A stretch of DNA of 64,000 bases from Pseudoduganella rivuli (GCF_009674485.1 NZ_WKJJ01000002.1:450231-514230); one strand, 5' to 3'. Positions 18,266-27,447 are shown, counted from the first letter of the stretch. Numbers and translations: made by a program. The notes: generated by a model from the letters alone, not told the origin.

Positions 18266-18879
18266 GCCTTGGCGTAATACGCCAGAAACATGTCCGCCGT
18301 GGTCGCCACCAGCCCCTGCTGGCTGGCCGTATCCAGCGGCGGCTGGCCCATCGTCACCTGTGGCCAGAAGGCGAACGCCTTCAATTGTCCCTGCAACATG
18401 TGTGCGGCAAATGCGGGATCCACCGGTTTGAGCTTGCCGTCGGCCAGCGCCGCCCGTATCCACGCGGTCATGCCGCCTTCCTTGTCGGACAGCTTTTCCA
18501 CCATTTCCCGCGCCCGCTCGGGCCGCAAAATCCCTTCCGCAATGGCGACACGCGCCAGGTCCAGGAAATACTGGTCTTGCAGCAAAGCCATTTTCTGACC
18601 CAGCAATTCAACCAGTTGTGTGCGCAAGTTCACATTCGGCTGGTAGCGGAATGCTTGTAACGGGGCGCTGCTGTCCCAAAGTTCTTGAAGAATGTGATCG
18701 AACAAGTCGTCTTTGCTGGGGAAATGGTTGTACACCGTGCGTTTCGATACGCCGGCAGCCAAAGCGATCTTGTCCATGCTGGTGGCGTCGAAGCCGTGGG
18801 TACGGAATTCCGCCACGGCGGCTTCGACAATGGCCTGCCGCTTACGGTCGGTCAGGCGCTGGGGGGCGATAGGTTCCAT
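18262..18879 (-). CDS. TetR/AcrR family regulator
   Basis: 205 residues. The N-terminal helix-turn-helix (KRQAIVEAAVAEFRTHGFDATSMDKIALAAGVSKRTVYNHFPSKDDLF) is a textbook TetR domain and the C-terminal all-helical domain resembles the AefR-like group. It is divergently transcribed from the metallo-beta-lactamase-fold gene across a 79-bp gap that carries repeats, so it probably represses that gene and itself. Confidence 0.92.
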   Translation of the reverse strand: MEPIAPQRLTDRKRQAIVEAAVAEFRTHGFDATSMDKIALAAGVSKRTVYNHFPSKDDLFDHILQELWDSSAPLQAFRYQPNVNLRTQLVELLGQKMALLQDQYFLDLARVAIAEGILRPERAREMVEKLSDKEGGMTAWIRAALADGKLKPVDPAFAAHMLQGQLKAFAFWPQVTMGQPPLDTASQQGLVATTADMFLAYYAKA

Positions 18880-18898
18880 ATGAAGTATTTTACACCGG

Positions 18899-18947
18899 GT
18901 AGTTTACTTTTTCAAAAAACGAAACTACACTGTGCAGTATACTTTTT
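18899..18947. promoter_or_regulatory. TetR operator/promoter region with repeats
   Basis: The gap holds the direct repeat AGTTTACTTTTT (18901-18912) and AGTATACTTTTT (18936-18947), the inverted repeat GTAGTTT (18899-18905) with AAACTAC (18922-18928), and the palindrome AGTATACT. These fit binding sites for the adjacent TetR regulator. Confidence 0.5.
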
Positions 18948-18958
18948 GAAGCCTTCCC

Positions 18959-20038
18959 ATGAAACGCGCCTTGACGGCCCTGCTAACCGGAGTGTTAATG
19001 ACCATGACTTACTGCACGATCAATGCGAAAAACATCGCTGTACCAGACCTGGAGTATGTCTCGCCGCAGCAGATCGACGGGCGCTTCAGGAATCCGAAAC
19101 CGATGCACCGCATGGGTGTGATGGGCACATTGCGCGTGATGTGGCAAATGGCGTTTGAAAAGCCTGCCGACACCGTGCCGGACCGCGCGATTCCCGTACA
19201 GGCGCTGACGGCGGCCCAACTGGCCGCGGCGCCCGACCACAGCGTGTTCCGCCTCGGCCACTCCACGATGCTGTTGAAACTCGATGGCGGCCTGTGGCTG
19301 ACGGACCCGGTGTTTTCCGAGCGCGCCTCGCCGGTGCAGTGGCTGGGGCCTCAGCGTTTCCACGCGCCGCCGATCGCCATCGAAGACTTGCCGGACATTA
19401 AGGGCGTGATCCTGTCGCACGACCATTACGACCACCTCGACCATGCGGCCGTGCTGGCGCTGGCGCCCAAGGTGGAGTGGTTCATTACGCCGCTGGGTGT
19501 GGGCGATACGCTGATCCAGTGGGGCGTGCCGGCAGCGAAGATCAGGCAGCTGGACTGGTGGCAATCCACGTCGGTGGGCGGCGTGCGCCTGAGCGCCACC
19601 CCGGCCCAGCATTTTTCCGGCCGTGGTTTGTTGGACGGGAACAAGACGTTGTGGGCATCGTGGGTGATCCAGACCGGCGGCCGGCGTATCTTCTTCAGCG
19701 GCGACACCGGCTATTTCGACGGGTTCAAAGCCATCGGCGACAAGTTCGGCCCCTTCGACCTGACCATGGTCGAGACCGGCGCCTACGATCCGCAATGGCC
19801 GGACGTGCACATGCTGCCGGAACAAACCATGCAAGCGCACATCGATTTGCGGGGCAAAGTGCTGCTGCCGATCCATAACGGCACCTTCGACCTGGCGCTG
19901 CACGCGTGGACCGACCCGTTCGAGCGTATTACCGCGCTGGCGGCGGAACGGGGCCAGGCCGTGGTGACGCCGGAAATCGGTCAAATGCTGGACGTGACAC
20001 AGCCGGGCGCAACGGCTCAGTGGTGGAAAACGCCTTAA
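18959..20038 (+). CDS. Metallo-beta-lactamase-fold hydrolase (NAPE-PLD/UlaG-like)
   Basis: 359 residues. An N-terminal hydrophobic stretch (ALTALLTGVLMTMTYCTI) may be a signal or lipoprotein sequence. The metal site SHDHYDHLDH gives the HxHxDH motif, followed by later ligands in AQHFSGRG, FFSGDTGYF and LPIHNGTFDLA. The block DPVFSERASPVQWLGPQRFHAPP is typical of the N-acyl-phosphatidylethanolamine phospholipase D-like branch. Probable zinc-dependent phosphodiesterase or lactonase acting at the envelope; substrate not known. Control by the divergent TetR regulator is likely. Confidence 0.85.
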   Translation: MKRALTALLTGVLMTMTYCTINAKNIAVPDLEYVSPQQIDGRFRNPKPMHRMGVMGTLRVMWQMAFEKPADTVPDRAIPVQALTAAQLAAAPDHSVFRLGHSTMLLKLDGGLWLTDPVFSERASPVQWLGPQRFHAPPIAIEDLPDIKGVILSHDHYDHLDHAAVLALAPKVEWFITPLGVGDTLIQWGVPAAKIRQLDWWQSTSVGGVRLSATPAQHFSGRGLLDGNKTLWASWVIQTGGRRIFFSGDTGYFDGFKAIGDKFGPFDLTMVETGAYDPQWPDVHMLPEQTMQAHIDLRGKVLLPIHNGTFDLALHAWTDPFERITALAAERGQAVVTPEIGQMLDVTQPGATAQWWKTP

Positions 20039-20359
20039 CTAAGCAACAATATTGATGACGCGTCCCACAGTTTGCCCTTGCGCATTGAGCTGGGGCGCGC
20101 GCGGCAACGCATCGGGCGGGACTTCGGTGGTAAAGGCGCGGTCCAGCCGGACCGGCGCCGCAGTGGGCGTGGCGGCGCTTTCCGCCTGCCGTTCGGCTTT
20201 CTGGTTGCCGGACAATTGTTCCTTGTCGCGGTTCAATTGCACTTTACTGTCTTCGAGGCGGCGGGCGTCCTGGTCAACGCGCGTCTGATCCTGCTGAACT
20301 TTGCGTTCAGCAAGGGCTACCGCGTTGCGCAGCGATTCGACGGACGAAACGGAAACCAC
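20039..20359 (-). CDS. Small coiled-coil hypothetical protein
   Basis: 106 residues from a GTG at 20359 with an AGAGGTG ribosome binding site seven bases ahead. The first ~55 residues are a charged heptad-like helix (AERKVQQDQTRVDQDARRLEDSKVQLNRDKEQL); the rest is Pro/Ala-rich. No known domain. Stop codons of this gene and the metallo-hydrolase gene abut. Confidence 0.55.
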   Translation of the reverse strand: MVSVSSVESLRNAVALAERKVQQDQTRVDQDARRLEDSKVQLNRDKEQLSGNQKAERQAESAATPTAAPVRLDRAFTTEVPPDALPRAPQLNAQGQTVGRVINIVA

Positions 20360-20480
20360 GTGGACACCTCTTGACGGCTAGCGGAAGGCCCGGCGATTTC
20401 AGGACGTGGCGACGCGGAACCACCGGCTGTGTTCATCAGTAAGGGTAGGCCAAAATGACAATTTGTGCCAGTGGGGGCAA

Positions 20481-20518
20481 GAAAAAAGGCAAGACCGGAG
20501 GGGGGCTCGGTCTTGCCT
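20481..20518 (-). terminator. Terminator of the TonB-dependent receptor gene
   Basis: Perfect 11-bp stem AGGCAAGACCG (20487-20497) / CGGTCTTGCCT (20508-20518) with a 10-nt loop; on the minus strand it is followed by TTTTTTC. It lies 30 bp past the receptor stop. Confidence 0.9.
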
Positions 20519-20547
20519 GAAGTACTACAGGGAGAGGATTGCGGGGA

Positions 20548-23046
20548 TCAGAAGCGGTACAGCAGCGACGCCTCGATCGCGCGGCCAAACAGTGGGCGGG
20601 CATTGATCGGGCCGGAGCTGGCGCCGGTCAGGCGCGAATTCCCTTCCGTCAGGCCCACCGCATTATTCAGGTTGGTGCCGGCCAGGCGCACTTCGACTTT
20701 TTCACCCAGTTGCAGCAGCACGCCCAGGTCCAGCGTGTGGTACGACGGCAGGTATTGCGTGTTGGCCTGGTCGGCCCAGCGCGAACCGATCGACGTGTAG
20801 GTGCCGTACAGTTTCAGGTTGTTGTCTTCGCCCAGCGGGATGCGGTACGTCGGCGTGAAGCGGAACTGCAGCTTTGGCTGGCGCTGTACCAGCTTGCCGT
20901 CGGTGGCCGGATTGTCCTTGTACTTCGACTTTTGATAATCGCCCGTCAGCGACAGCGTCAGGTTCTGGATCGGACGCACGGCTACTTCGAATTCCACGCC
21001 GCTGCCCTTGGAACCGCTGACGGAATTCAGGATCGTCCCGTTCGACAGGATTTGCTGGAATGCGATGCCGTCGAATTGCGTGTGGAAGGCATTGATGTAT
21101 GCGCTGTACAACTGGCCCACGGTCTTGAAGCCCACTTCCAGCTGTTTGACGGTTGGCGTCGGGTTCTGGTTGCGGTCGTCCACGTTGGCTTGCGTGCCGG
21201 CGTTGCGCAGCGTGTCGAAGGCGATGAACGTGTGGCCGGAATTGGCGCGCGCAAAGATGCTGGAATCCTTGGTCAGCTTGTAATTGCCGCCGATCGTGAA
21301 CGACGTCGCGGTATCCTTGCGGCTCAGCGCCGTGTACGAACCGCTCGGCATCGACGTGCCATTGTTGTACACGGTCAGCAGGTTGTTGTCCGTGTCGCCG
21401 GAAATCAAATTCGACACGCTGCCGCTGATCTTCTGGCGCTCGCGGCGGATCCCCGCGTCGACCTTGATGGTGTCGCTGACTTTCCATTCGTTCGACACAT
21501 AGAACGCGGTATTGCTGCCGTCATACGACGCGTTTGGCGCAAAGAACACGGGGCCTTCCTTGCCGTTGTTGGAAACGACGACGCCGTTGTTCAGTTTCAC
21601 GTTGATCAGGCTGGCGTTCGGCGTGGCCGTCATCAAATGGCTGCTGCCCAGGTACCACGTATCGGCTGCCGTGTAGTTGGCGAAGTAGGCGCCCACCGTC
21701 ACGGTATTGTTGGGCAGCCATTCGCGGCTGATGCGCAATTCGTCGGTGAACGATTTCATTTGCTTTTCCACCGCCCACAGGCCGGCCTGCACCACTTGCG
21801 TGCTGTCGGCCACCGGGGCGCCGCCCGTGACGAAGGTGGCGTTGGCCGACGTGGCCGTGCGGCCCGCCGCCGCCAGCACGGCCGCGTTGCCGTTGGCCGA
21901 GGCGATGGCCTGGGTTTTATAGGCGCCCATCGTCAGCGGGTTGTTCCCCGTGAACATGGCGATGGTGTTCATGTCGCCATCGAAGCGGTTGAACTTGTTC
22001 GACACATTCCAGCCGGCGAATTTCTGGTCGAATTCCGCACCGAATACCGTGGCTTTCAAGCCGCGGCCATCGCCCAGGTCATAGGTCAGCGTCTTGCCCG
22101 GCGCGGCTTCCACCGTGAAGCGGCGCATTTCATTGCTCATCAGCGTACCCTTGAGCGGATCGAAGCCGGGGAAGGACGTGATGGTGCGGCCTTCGTTGGC
22201 GGAGATCAGCGGCACGCCCGTGTAAAACGCGTTCTTGTCATTGGTGCTGCGCGCATACAGCGTCAGTTCGCCCTGGTCCAGTTTCCGGGTCAGGGTGGCC
22301 GTCATCTGGTGGCCGTCGTCGGCCGGGAAGCCGGAATCGCGCACGCCGTGCGTGGTGCGGTAAAAGCCGCCCACGCTGGCATACCAGCCGTCGCTGAGCT
22401 TGCCGCCGTAGTACAGGTCGACGCGGCGCAATTCACCCGTGCCTGTCGTGAAGCGCACCGAGCCTTCCGGCGTGTCGGTGCCCTTTTTCAGGATGAAGTT
22501 CATGGTGGCGCCAGGCTGGCCATCCGAGAAGATGGTGCTGGGGCCGCCGCGCAACACTTCCACGCGCTCGATGGTGTCATCCAGGCGGAACGCGGACGAC
22601 CCTTCGAAGAACGACAGCGTCGGTACCGGGTAAATCGGGTTGCCCTGCAACTGCACGGACACGAACGGCGAATCGGAGCCGGAAGGGAAACCGCGCACTT
22701 CAATGTTGGCGCCGGACTGGCCGCCGGTGGCTTCCGCATACACGCCCGGCACCAGTTTCAGCACGTCGGCCGTGCTGCTGGGCGACGCGGCTTTCAACTG
22801 TTCTTCGGTGGCGGTGGTGATGGAAAACGCGGAATCGAGTTTGCGCACGCCGCGCGATGCGGCCACGCCGGTCACCACCACGGTTTGCAGCTCGGCCGCA
22901 ACGGCGTCTTTCTTTGCAGAGGCGGGGGCCGGGGAGTCGGCGGCCGGTGCGGCTGCCTGCTCAGGTGCATCGGCGGCTTGCGCCTGGCCAATCAGGGTCA
23001 GCACAGCCAGCGTGACTGACGATAACAGGAACTTATTCGGGCTCAT
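20548..23046 (-). CDS. TonB-dependent outer-membrane receptor of the sugar locus
   Basis: 832 residues from MSPNKFLLSSVTLAVLTLIGQAQA, a clear signal peptide; the longer frame lacks one. After an Ala/Pro-rich linker comes the TonB box-like LQTVVVTGVA, the plug (STADVLKLVPGVYAEATGGQSGANIEVRGFPSG ... IERVEVLRGGPSTIFSDGQPGATMNFILK) and a 22-strand barrel ending in ASLLYRF with terminal Phe. By sequence style it is of the siderophore-receptor type, yet it is divergent from a LacI regulator and next to a disaccharide phosphorylase operon, so it most likely imports an oligosaccharide. Two LacI-type operators lie upstream and a terminator closes it. Confidence 0.88.
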   Translation of the reverse strand: MSPNKFLLSSVTLAVLTLIGQAQAADAPEQAAAPAADSPAPASAKKDAVAAELQTVVVTGVAASRGVRKLDSAFSITTATEEQLKAASPSSTADVLKLVPGVYAEATGGQSGANIEVRGFPSGSDSPFVSVQLQGNPIYPVPTLSFFEGSSAFRLDDTIERVEVLRGGPSTIFSDGQPGATMNFILKKGTDTPEGSVRFTTGTGELRRVDLYYGGKLSDGWYASVGGFYRTTHGVRDSGFPADDGHQMTATLTRKLDQGELTLYARSTNDKNAFYTGVPLISANEGRTITSFPGFDPLKGTLMSNEMRRFTVEAAPGKTLTYDLGDGRGLKATVFGAEFDQKFAGWNVSNKFNRFDGDMNTIAMFTGNNPLTMGAYKTQAIASANGNAAVLAAAGRTATSANATFVTGGAPVADSTQVVQAGLWAVEKQMKSFTDELRISREWLPNNTVTVGAYFANYTAADTWYLGSSHLMTATPNASLINVKLNNGVVVSNNGKEGPVFFAPNASYDGSNTAFYVSNEWKVSDTIKVDAGIRRERQKISGSVSNLISGDTDNNLLTVYNNGTSMPSGSYTALSRKDTATSFTIGGNYKLTKDSSIFARANSGHTFIAFDTLRNAGTQANVDDRNQNPTPTVKQLEVGFKTVGQLYSAYINAFHTQFDGIAFQQILSNGTILNSVSGSKGSGVEFEVAVRPIQNLTLSLTGDYQKSKYKDNPATDGKLVQRQPKLQFRFTPTYRIPLGEDNNLKLYGTYTSIGSRWADQANTQYLPSYHTLDLGVLLQLGEKVEVRLAGTNLNNAVGLTEGNSRLTGASSGPINARPLFGRAIEASLLYRF

Positions 23047-23176
23047 AGCTTTAGCTTTCTTGTCGGTATGTGTCGTGTCGTCTCCTGGACATTGCGCCAC
23101 CCCGGGAGAGTTTGCAAGGCGGCTGTCCACACGCTTCCGCTTATGTCTTTTGCGAAAGTTTGGCCATTAAAAACCC

Positions 23177-23214
23177 AAATGATATCGATGTCAATCGAAA
23201 TGATATCGATGTCA
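23177..23214. promoter_or_regulatory. Tandem LacI-type operators (receptor/regulator gap)
   Basis: AAATGATATCGATGTCA occurs at 23177-23193 and again, identical, at 23198-23214, a 21-bp period that puts both on the same face of the helix. Each copy contains TGATATCGATGTCA, palindromic at 12 of 14 positions with a central CG step, as in LacI-family operators. Confidence 0.8.
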
Positions 23215-23220
23215 TTTTTC

Positions 23221-23248
23221 TTGTGCATTTCAAAAAACCTGTCATAAT
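23221..23248 (+). promoter_or_regulatory. Promoter of the first LacI regulator gene
   Basis: TTGTGC (23221-23226) and CATAAT (23243-23248) are 16 bp apart, starting 7 bp after the second operator copy and ending 41 bp before the regulator ATG. Confidence 0.55.
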
Positions 23249-23289
23249 GCGCCGCAAGGACAAGCAAAAAACGATTACAAAGAGTACCA

Positions 23290-24297
23290 ATGGCGGCAAA
23301 CAAGAGTGCTATCCGCAACAGCGACGCGGGCCTGACCATGGAAGACCTGGCCCGCATGGCCGGCGTGTCCAAGATCACGGTATCCCGCGCCTTGCGCGAC
23401 AGTCCGCTGGTGACGCCTGAAACGCGGGAAAAGATACGGCAGTTGGCATCCGAACAGGGCTACCGCCTGAATGTGAGCGCGCGCAATTTGCGCATGCGCC
23501 GCAGCTATTCGGTGGCCGTGGTGGTGGAAATGACGCCCGTGAAGGGACGTCCCATGTCGGACCCGTACCCGCTGGAACTGTTGGGCGGCATTACCCAGGA
23601 ATTGACCACGGCCGGCTACAGCGTGGTGCTGACGTCCAAGCATTTGCTGGACACGGCGCCGGTGCAGGGCGCCGATGGCATGATCCTGCTGGGCCAGGGC
23701 TCGCACAGTGAAGCGGCGCATGCGCTGCAAACGACGACCTTGCCGCTGGTGGTGTGGGGCGCGCCGGAACCGGGCGGCCATTACGTCGTCGTGGGCAGCG
23801 ACAACCGCGCCGGCGGCGCCAGCGCCGCGCAGCGTTTCATCGAGCAGGGGCGGCGCAAGCTGGTGTTCCTCGGTGACGTGGACCACGCGGAAGTGCAGGA
23901 GCGCTGCGCCGGTTTTATCGGCGCCATCGGTGACCAGGGTTCCGTGCATATCCTGCGGCCGAAAGCGTTTACGTTTGAAGCGGGCTTTGAATGCATGTCC
24001 GCGCTGTTGAGGAAGAAGGGGACGATTGTGGACGGCGTGTTTGCCGCCAGCGATACCCTGGCCATGGGTGCGATCCGCGCGCTGGCTGAAAAAGAATTGC
24101 GCGTGCCGGAAGCGGTATCGGTCATCGGTTACGACGATACGCCCAGCGCCGCCAGTTTCGTGCCGCCACTGACCAGCGTGCACCAGTACTTGCGCGACGG
24201 CGGCGTGCTGCTGGCGAAGAAAATGCTGGCGCTGATCGAGGGCCAGCCGGTGCAGTCGGAAATGCTGCCCACCACGCTGATGGTGCGGCAGACTTGA
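23290..24297 (+). CDS. LacI family transcriptional regulator (first)
   Basis: 335 residues. The DNA-binding domain begins at about residue 15 (LTMEDLARMAGVSKITVSRALRDSPLVTPETREKIRQLASEQGY) with the hinge helix after it, then a periplasmic-binding-protein-like sugar domain with VFAASDTLAMGAIRAL and VIGYDDTPSA. It is divergent from the TonB receptor and upstream of the GH65 operon. It most likely represses the receptor through the two ATCGAT-centred operators and may respond to a glucose disaccharide or its phosphate. Confidence 0.92.
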   Translation: MAANKSAIRNSDAGLTMEDLARMAGVSKITVSRALRDSPLVTPETREKIRQLASEQGYRLNVSARNLRMRRSYSVAVVVEMTPVKGRPMSDPYPLELLGGITQELTTAGYSVVLTSKHLLDTAPVQGADGMILLGQGSHSEAAHALQTTTLPLVVWGAPEPGGHYVVVGSDNRAGGASAAQRFIEQGRRKLVFLGDVDHAEVQERCAGFIGAIGDQGSVHILRPKAFTFEAGFECMSALLRKKGTIVDGVFAASDTLAMGAIRALAEKELRVPEAVSVIGYDDTPSAASFVPPLTSVHQYLRDGGVLLAKKMLALIEGQPVQSEMLPTTLMVRQT

Positions 24298-24404
24298 TGT
24301 CGGCTTATTGCGATTGCATGCCGATTTGATGTAGCTGTAGCGCCGCCATGGCGCGATTTCCCCCATTTTTGTAGCAAACGACCGCAGCCCGGTTTTTATC
24401 CTGA

Positions 24405-24424
24405 AATTCAAACCGGTTTGAATT
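24405..24424. promoter_or_regulatory. Perfect 20-bp palindromic operator before GH65
   Basis: AATTCAAACCGGTTTGAATT is perfectly self-complementary with a central CG step, the style of LacI-family operators (CAAACCGGTTTG core). It differs completely from the ATCGAT operators 1.2 kb upstream, so it may be read by the second LacI regulator. It spans a spurious TTG start. Confidence 0.8.
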
Positions 24425-24441
24425 ACGCAAAGGACCGCATC

Positions 24442-26769
24442 GTGCCATCTGACGCCCTGAAACACACCTATCCACTGGAACCGTGGTGCATCCGCGAAAC
24501 CGCTTTCGATACGGCTTCGCACTTCCTCGACGAGACCCTGTTCGCGCTGGGCAACGGCTACATCGGCCTGCGCGGCACCCACGAGGAAGGCTATACGGGA
24601 CCGCAGGGCACGTCACTGGACGGCACGTACCTGAATGGTTTCTACGAATCGGAATCCATTCACTATCCCGAAAACGCCTATGGCCTGGCGCGCACCAACC
24701 AGTTCATGCTCAATGTGCCGAATGCCAAGGGCATCGCACTGTGGCTCGAAGACGAGCGCTTCGATCCGTTGCACGGCACGCTGGACAGTTATGAACGGGT
24801 GTTGGATTTCCGCACAGGCCAGTTGCGCCGCACCCTGGAATGGACGTCGCCGCAGGGCCGCAAGGTTTCCATCAGCAGCCGCCGCCTCGTCAGCTTCGCG
24901 GAAAAGCATTTGTTTGCGATCGAGTACGACGTGACGCCGCTGAATTTTTCCGGCGCCATCATGCTGGTGTCGACCATCAACGGCGTCGTGAAAAACCTGG
25001 AAGCGGGAGACGATCCGCGCGTGGGTTCCGCGGTTTCCGGCCGTTCGCTGGTGCTGGCCGACATCGAACAGTCGCCGCATTTTTCCGCGCTGGCGCAGCG
25101 TACCGTCAACAGCGGCTTCATGCTGGTGACGGCAGCGCAAACCGAAGTGCGCGGCGTGGCCGAAGTGGCGCTGGCGCGCAACGGCGAATACCTGGAACAG
25201 AGTTACCGCGTCGCGGCGATCCAGAATGAAACCGTGCGCCTGACGAAATACGGTTGCTATTTCACGTCGCGCGATTATCCGGATAATGAATTGATGGCGC
25301 GCGCCAAGGCCACGCTGGCGATCGCGTCGGCGTCCGGCTTCCGCGCACTGGCGTCCGAACAGGAACGCTACCTGGCCGATTTCTGGCGCCACGCCGACGT
25401 GGAAATCGCGGGCGACGACGCGCTGCAGCAGGGCATGCGCTTCAACCAGTTCCACCTGCTGCAATCGGTGGGGCGCGACGGCAAGACCAATATCTCGGCC
25501 AAGGGCGTGACGGGCGAAGGCTATGAAGGCCACTATTTCTGGGACACGGAAATCTACATCTTCCCGTTCTTCCTGTATTCGAAACCGGACATCGCGCGCA
25601 AGCTGCTGGAGTACCGCTACGCGGGCCTGCAGCTGGCGCGTGAGCGGGCGCGCCAGATGTCGCATGCCAAGGGCGCGCTGTACCCGTGGCGCACGATTGC
25701 CGGTGTCGAGTGTTCCGCCTATTACCCGGCCGGCACCGCGCAATACCACATCAATGCCGACATCGCGTATTCCATCAAGCTGTACATCGAAGCCACCAAC
25801 GATGAGGAATACCTGCTGAACTGTGGCGCGGAAATCGTCATGGAAACCGCGCGCATCTGGATGGGCCTGGGCCACTTCGACCGCCAGGGCCGCTATTGCA
25901 TCAACGAAGTGACGGGGCCGGACGAATACACGGCGCTGGTCAACAACAATTACTACACCAACGCGATGGCGAAGATGCACCTGGAATTCGCGGCATCGAT
26001 CGCCGAGCGCCTCGAACGCGAATGGCCGCAGCACGCGCAACGCATCGCCAGGGCCGTCGCGCTGGAAGAAGGCGAGCCGGCGCTGTGGCGCCGCGCCGCG
26101 AGCTGCATGCATTTGCCGTACGACGAAGCGCTGCGGATTCACCCGCAGGACGACAGTTTCCTCGACAAGAAAGTGTGGGACTTCGCGAATACGCCGAGTG
26201 ACAAATATCCGCTGCTGCTGCATTACCACCCGCTGGTGATTTACCGCCACCAGGTCTGCAAGCAGGCCGACGTGGTGCTGGCGCTGCTGCTGCTGTCCGA
26301 CCAGTTCTCGCTGGACGACAAGCGGCGCGACTTCGATTACTACGAAGCCGTGACGACGCACGATTCATCGCTGTCGTCGTGCATCTTTTCCATCATCGCG
26401 TCCGAAGTGGGCTACCGCGACAAGGCCTATGCGTACTTCATGGAGACCGCGCGCCTGGACCTCGACAACACGCATGGCAATACCCACTACGGCGTGCACA
26501 CGGCCGCCATGGCGGGCACGTGGATGGGCGTGGCGTATGGCTTTGCCGGCATGCGCGTGGTCGATGGCGACCTGCGTTTCGCACCGGTGCTGCCGGAGCA
26601 ATGGACGCATTACCAGTTCAACGTGCACTTGCGCGACTGCCTGCTGCAAGTGCGCGTGGAGCAAGGCTGTACCACGTACCGGTTGCTGCAGGGGGCGGCG
26701 CTGGCGTTTTCCCACCAGGGCCAGCGCGTGGCGCTGACCGTCAACTCTCCTGTGAAGGAATGCCAATGA
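24442..26769 (+). CDS. Glycoside hydrolase family 65 disaccharide phosphorylase
   Basis: 775 residues from the GTG at 24442, which has AAAGGA eight bases ahead; the TTG eight codons earlier lies inside the operator and is rejected. The N-terminal beta-sandwich domain contains FALGNGYIGLRGTHEEG; the central (alpha/alpha)6 barrel carries GVTGEGYEGHYFWDTEIY and the catalytic-acid motif NEVTGPDEYTALVNNNYYTNAMA; a small C-terminal sheet domain ends the protein. GH65 enzymes phosphorolyse maltose, trehalose, kojibiose or nigerose to beta-glucose 1-phosphate and glucose; the specificity cannot be read by eye. It overlaps the beta-phosphoglucomutase gene by ATGA, a classic pairing that handles the beta-glucose 1-phosphate. 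Confidence 0.93.
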   Translation: MPSDALKHTYPLEPWCIRETAFDTASHFLDETLFALGNGYIGLRGTHEEGYTGPQGTSLDGTYLNGFYESESIHYPENAYGLARTNQFMLNVPNAKGIALWLEDERFDPLHGTLDSYERVLDFRTGQLRRTLEWTSPQGRKVSISSRRLVSFAEKHLFAIEYDVTPLNFSGAIMLVSTINGVVKNLEAGDDPRVGSAVSGRSLVLADIEQSPHFSALAQRTVNSGFMLVTAAQTEVRGVAEVALARNGEYLEQSYRVAAIQNETVRLTKYGCYFTSRDYPDNELMARAKATLAIASASGFRALASEQERYLADFWRHADVEIAGDDALQQGMRFNQFHLLQSVGRDGKTNISAKGVTGEGYEGHYFWDTEIYIFPFFLYSKPDIARKLLEYRYAGLQLARERARQMSHAKGALYPWRTIAGVECSAYYPAGTAQYHINADIAYSIKLYIEATNDEEYLLNCGAEIVMETARIWMGLGHFDRQGRYCINEVTGPDEYTALVNNNYYTNAMAKMHLEFAASIAERLEREWPQHAQRIARAVALEEGEPALWRRAASCMHLPYDEALRIHPQDDSFLDKKVWDFANTPSDKYPLLLHYHPLVIYRHQVCKQADVVLALLLLSDQFSLDDKRRDFDYYEAVTTHDSSLSSCIFSIIASEVGYRDKAYAYFMETARLDLDNTHGNTHYGVHTAAMAGTWMGVAYGFAGMRVVDGDLRFAPVLPEQWTHYQFNVHLRDCLLQVRVEQGCTTYRLLQGAALAFSHQGQRVALTVNSPVKECQ

Positions 26770-27419
26770 ACACCCCGCATGAAAAATACGATGCCGTGAT
26801 TTTCGACCTCGACGGCGTGATCACCGATACGGCGCGCTACCATTACCTGGCGTGGATGCGGCTGGCGTCCACCCAAGGCGTGCACTTCGATGAGGAATTC
26901 AATGAACAGCTCAAGGGCATCGACCGCATGGGGTCGCTGGAGCGTATCCTGATGGCGGCCACGCGCCAGTATTCGCTGGCGGAAAAGCTGGCGCTGGCGG
27001 AAGAAAAGAATGCGCAATATGTGGCGCTGATCGCCAACATGACGCCGGACGATTTGCTGCCCGGCGCCGTGCGGGCGCTGGACAGTTGCCGCGCGGCCGG
27101 CATGAAGGTCGGGCTGGCGTCCGTCAGCAAGAATGCCTTTACGGTGCTCGATAAACTGGGCATCGCGGATAAATTCGATTACGTGGTCGACGCCGCCAAG
27201 CTGGCGCGCGGCAAGCCGGACCCGGAAATCTTTTTGAACGCCGCCAGCGTGCTCGACGTGGCGCCGTCCCGCTGCCTCGGCGTGGAAGATGCGGTGGCCG
27301 GCGTGGCGTCGATCAAGGCGGCCGGCATGACGGCGGTCGGCATTGGCGATCCCGCCGTGCTGGCGCAGGCGGATTTCGTGATACCGGCGCTGACCCGTTT
27401 TGACCTGAACGACTACTAA
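26766..27419 (+). CDS. pgmB: Beta-phosphoglucomutase
   Basis: 217 residues. HAD motif I is FDLDGVITDTARYHYLAW, with the cap domain after it and motif IV in GVEDAVAGVASIKAAGM; KPDPEIF supplies the conserved Lys. These features and length match beta-phosphoglucomutase, which converts beta-glucose 1-phosphate to glucose 6-phosphate. Start and preceding stop overlap in ATGA, so it is translationally coupled to the GH65 phosphorylase that makes its substrate. Confidence 0.94.
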   Translation: MNTPHEKYDAVIFDLDGVITDTARYHYLAWMRLASTQGVHFDEEFNEQLKGIDRMGSLERILMAATRQYSLAEKLALAEEKNAQYVALIANMTPDDLLPGAVRALDSCRAAGMKVGLASVSKNAFTVLDKLGIADKFDYVVDAAKLARGKPDPEIFLNAASVLDVAPSRCLGVEDAVAGVASIKAAGMTAVGIGDPAVLAQADFVIPALTRFDLNDY

Positions 27420-27447
27420 AATAAAGCAGCACGGGGGAGACCGTACC

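Noticed and set aside
20539..23019. 826-codon plus-strand open frame opposite the TonB receptor gene
   Set aside because: It is the antisense shadow of a clear receptor with signal peptide, plug and barrel; its translation is Arg/His/Val-rich without domain structure.
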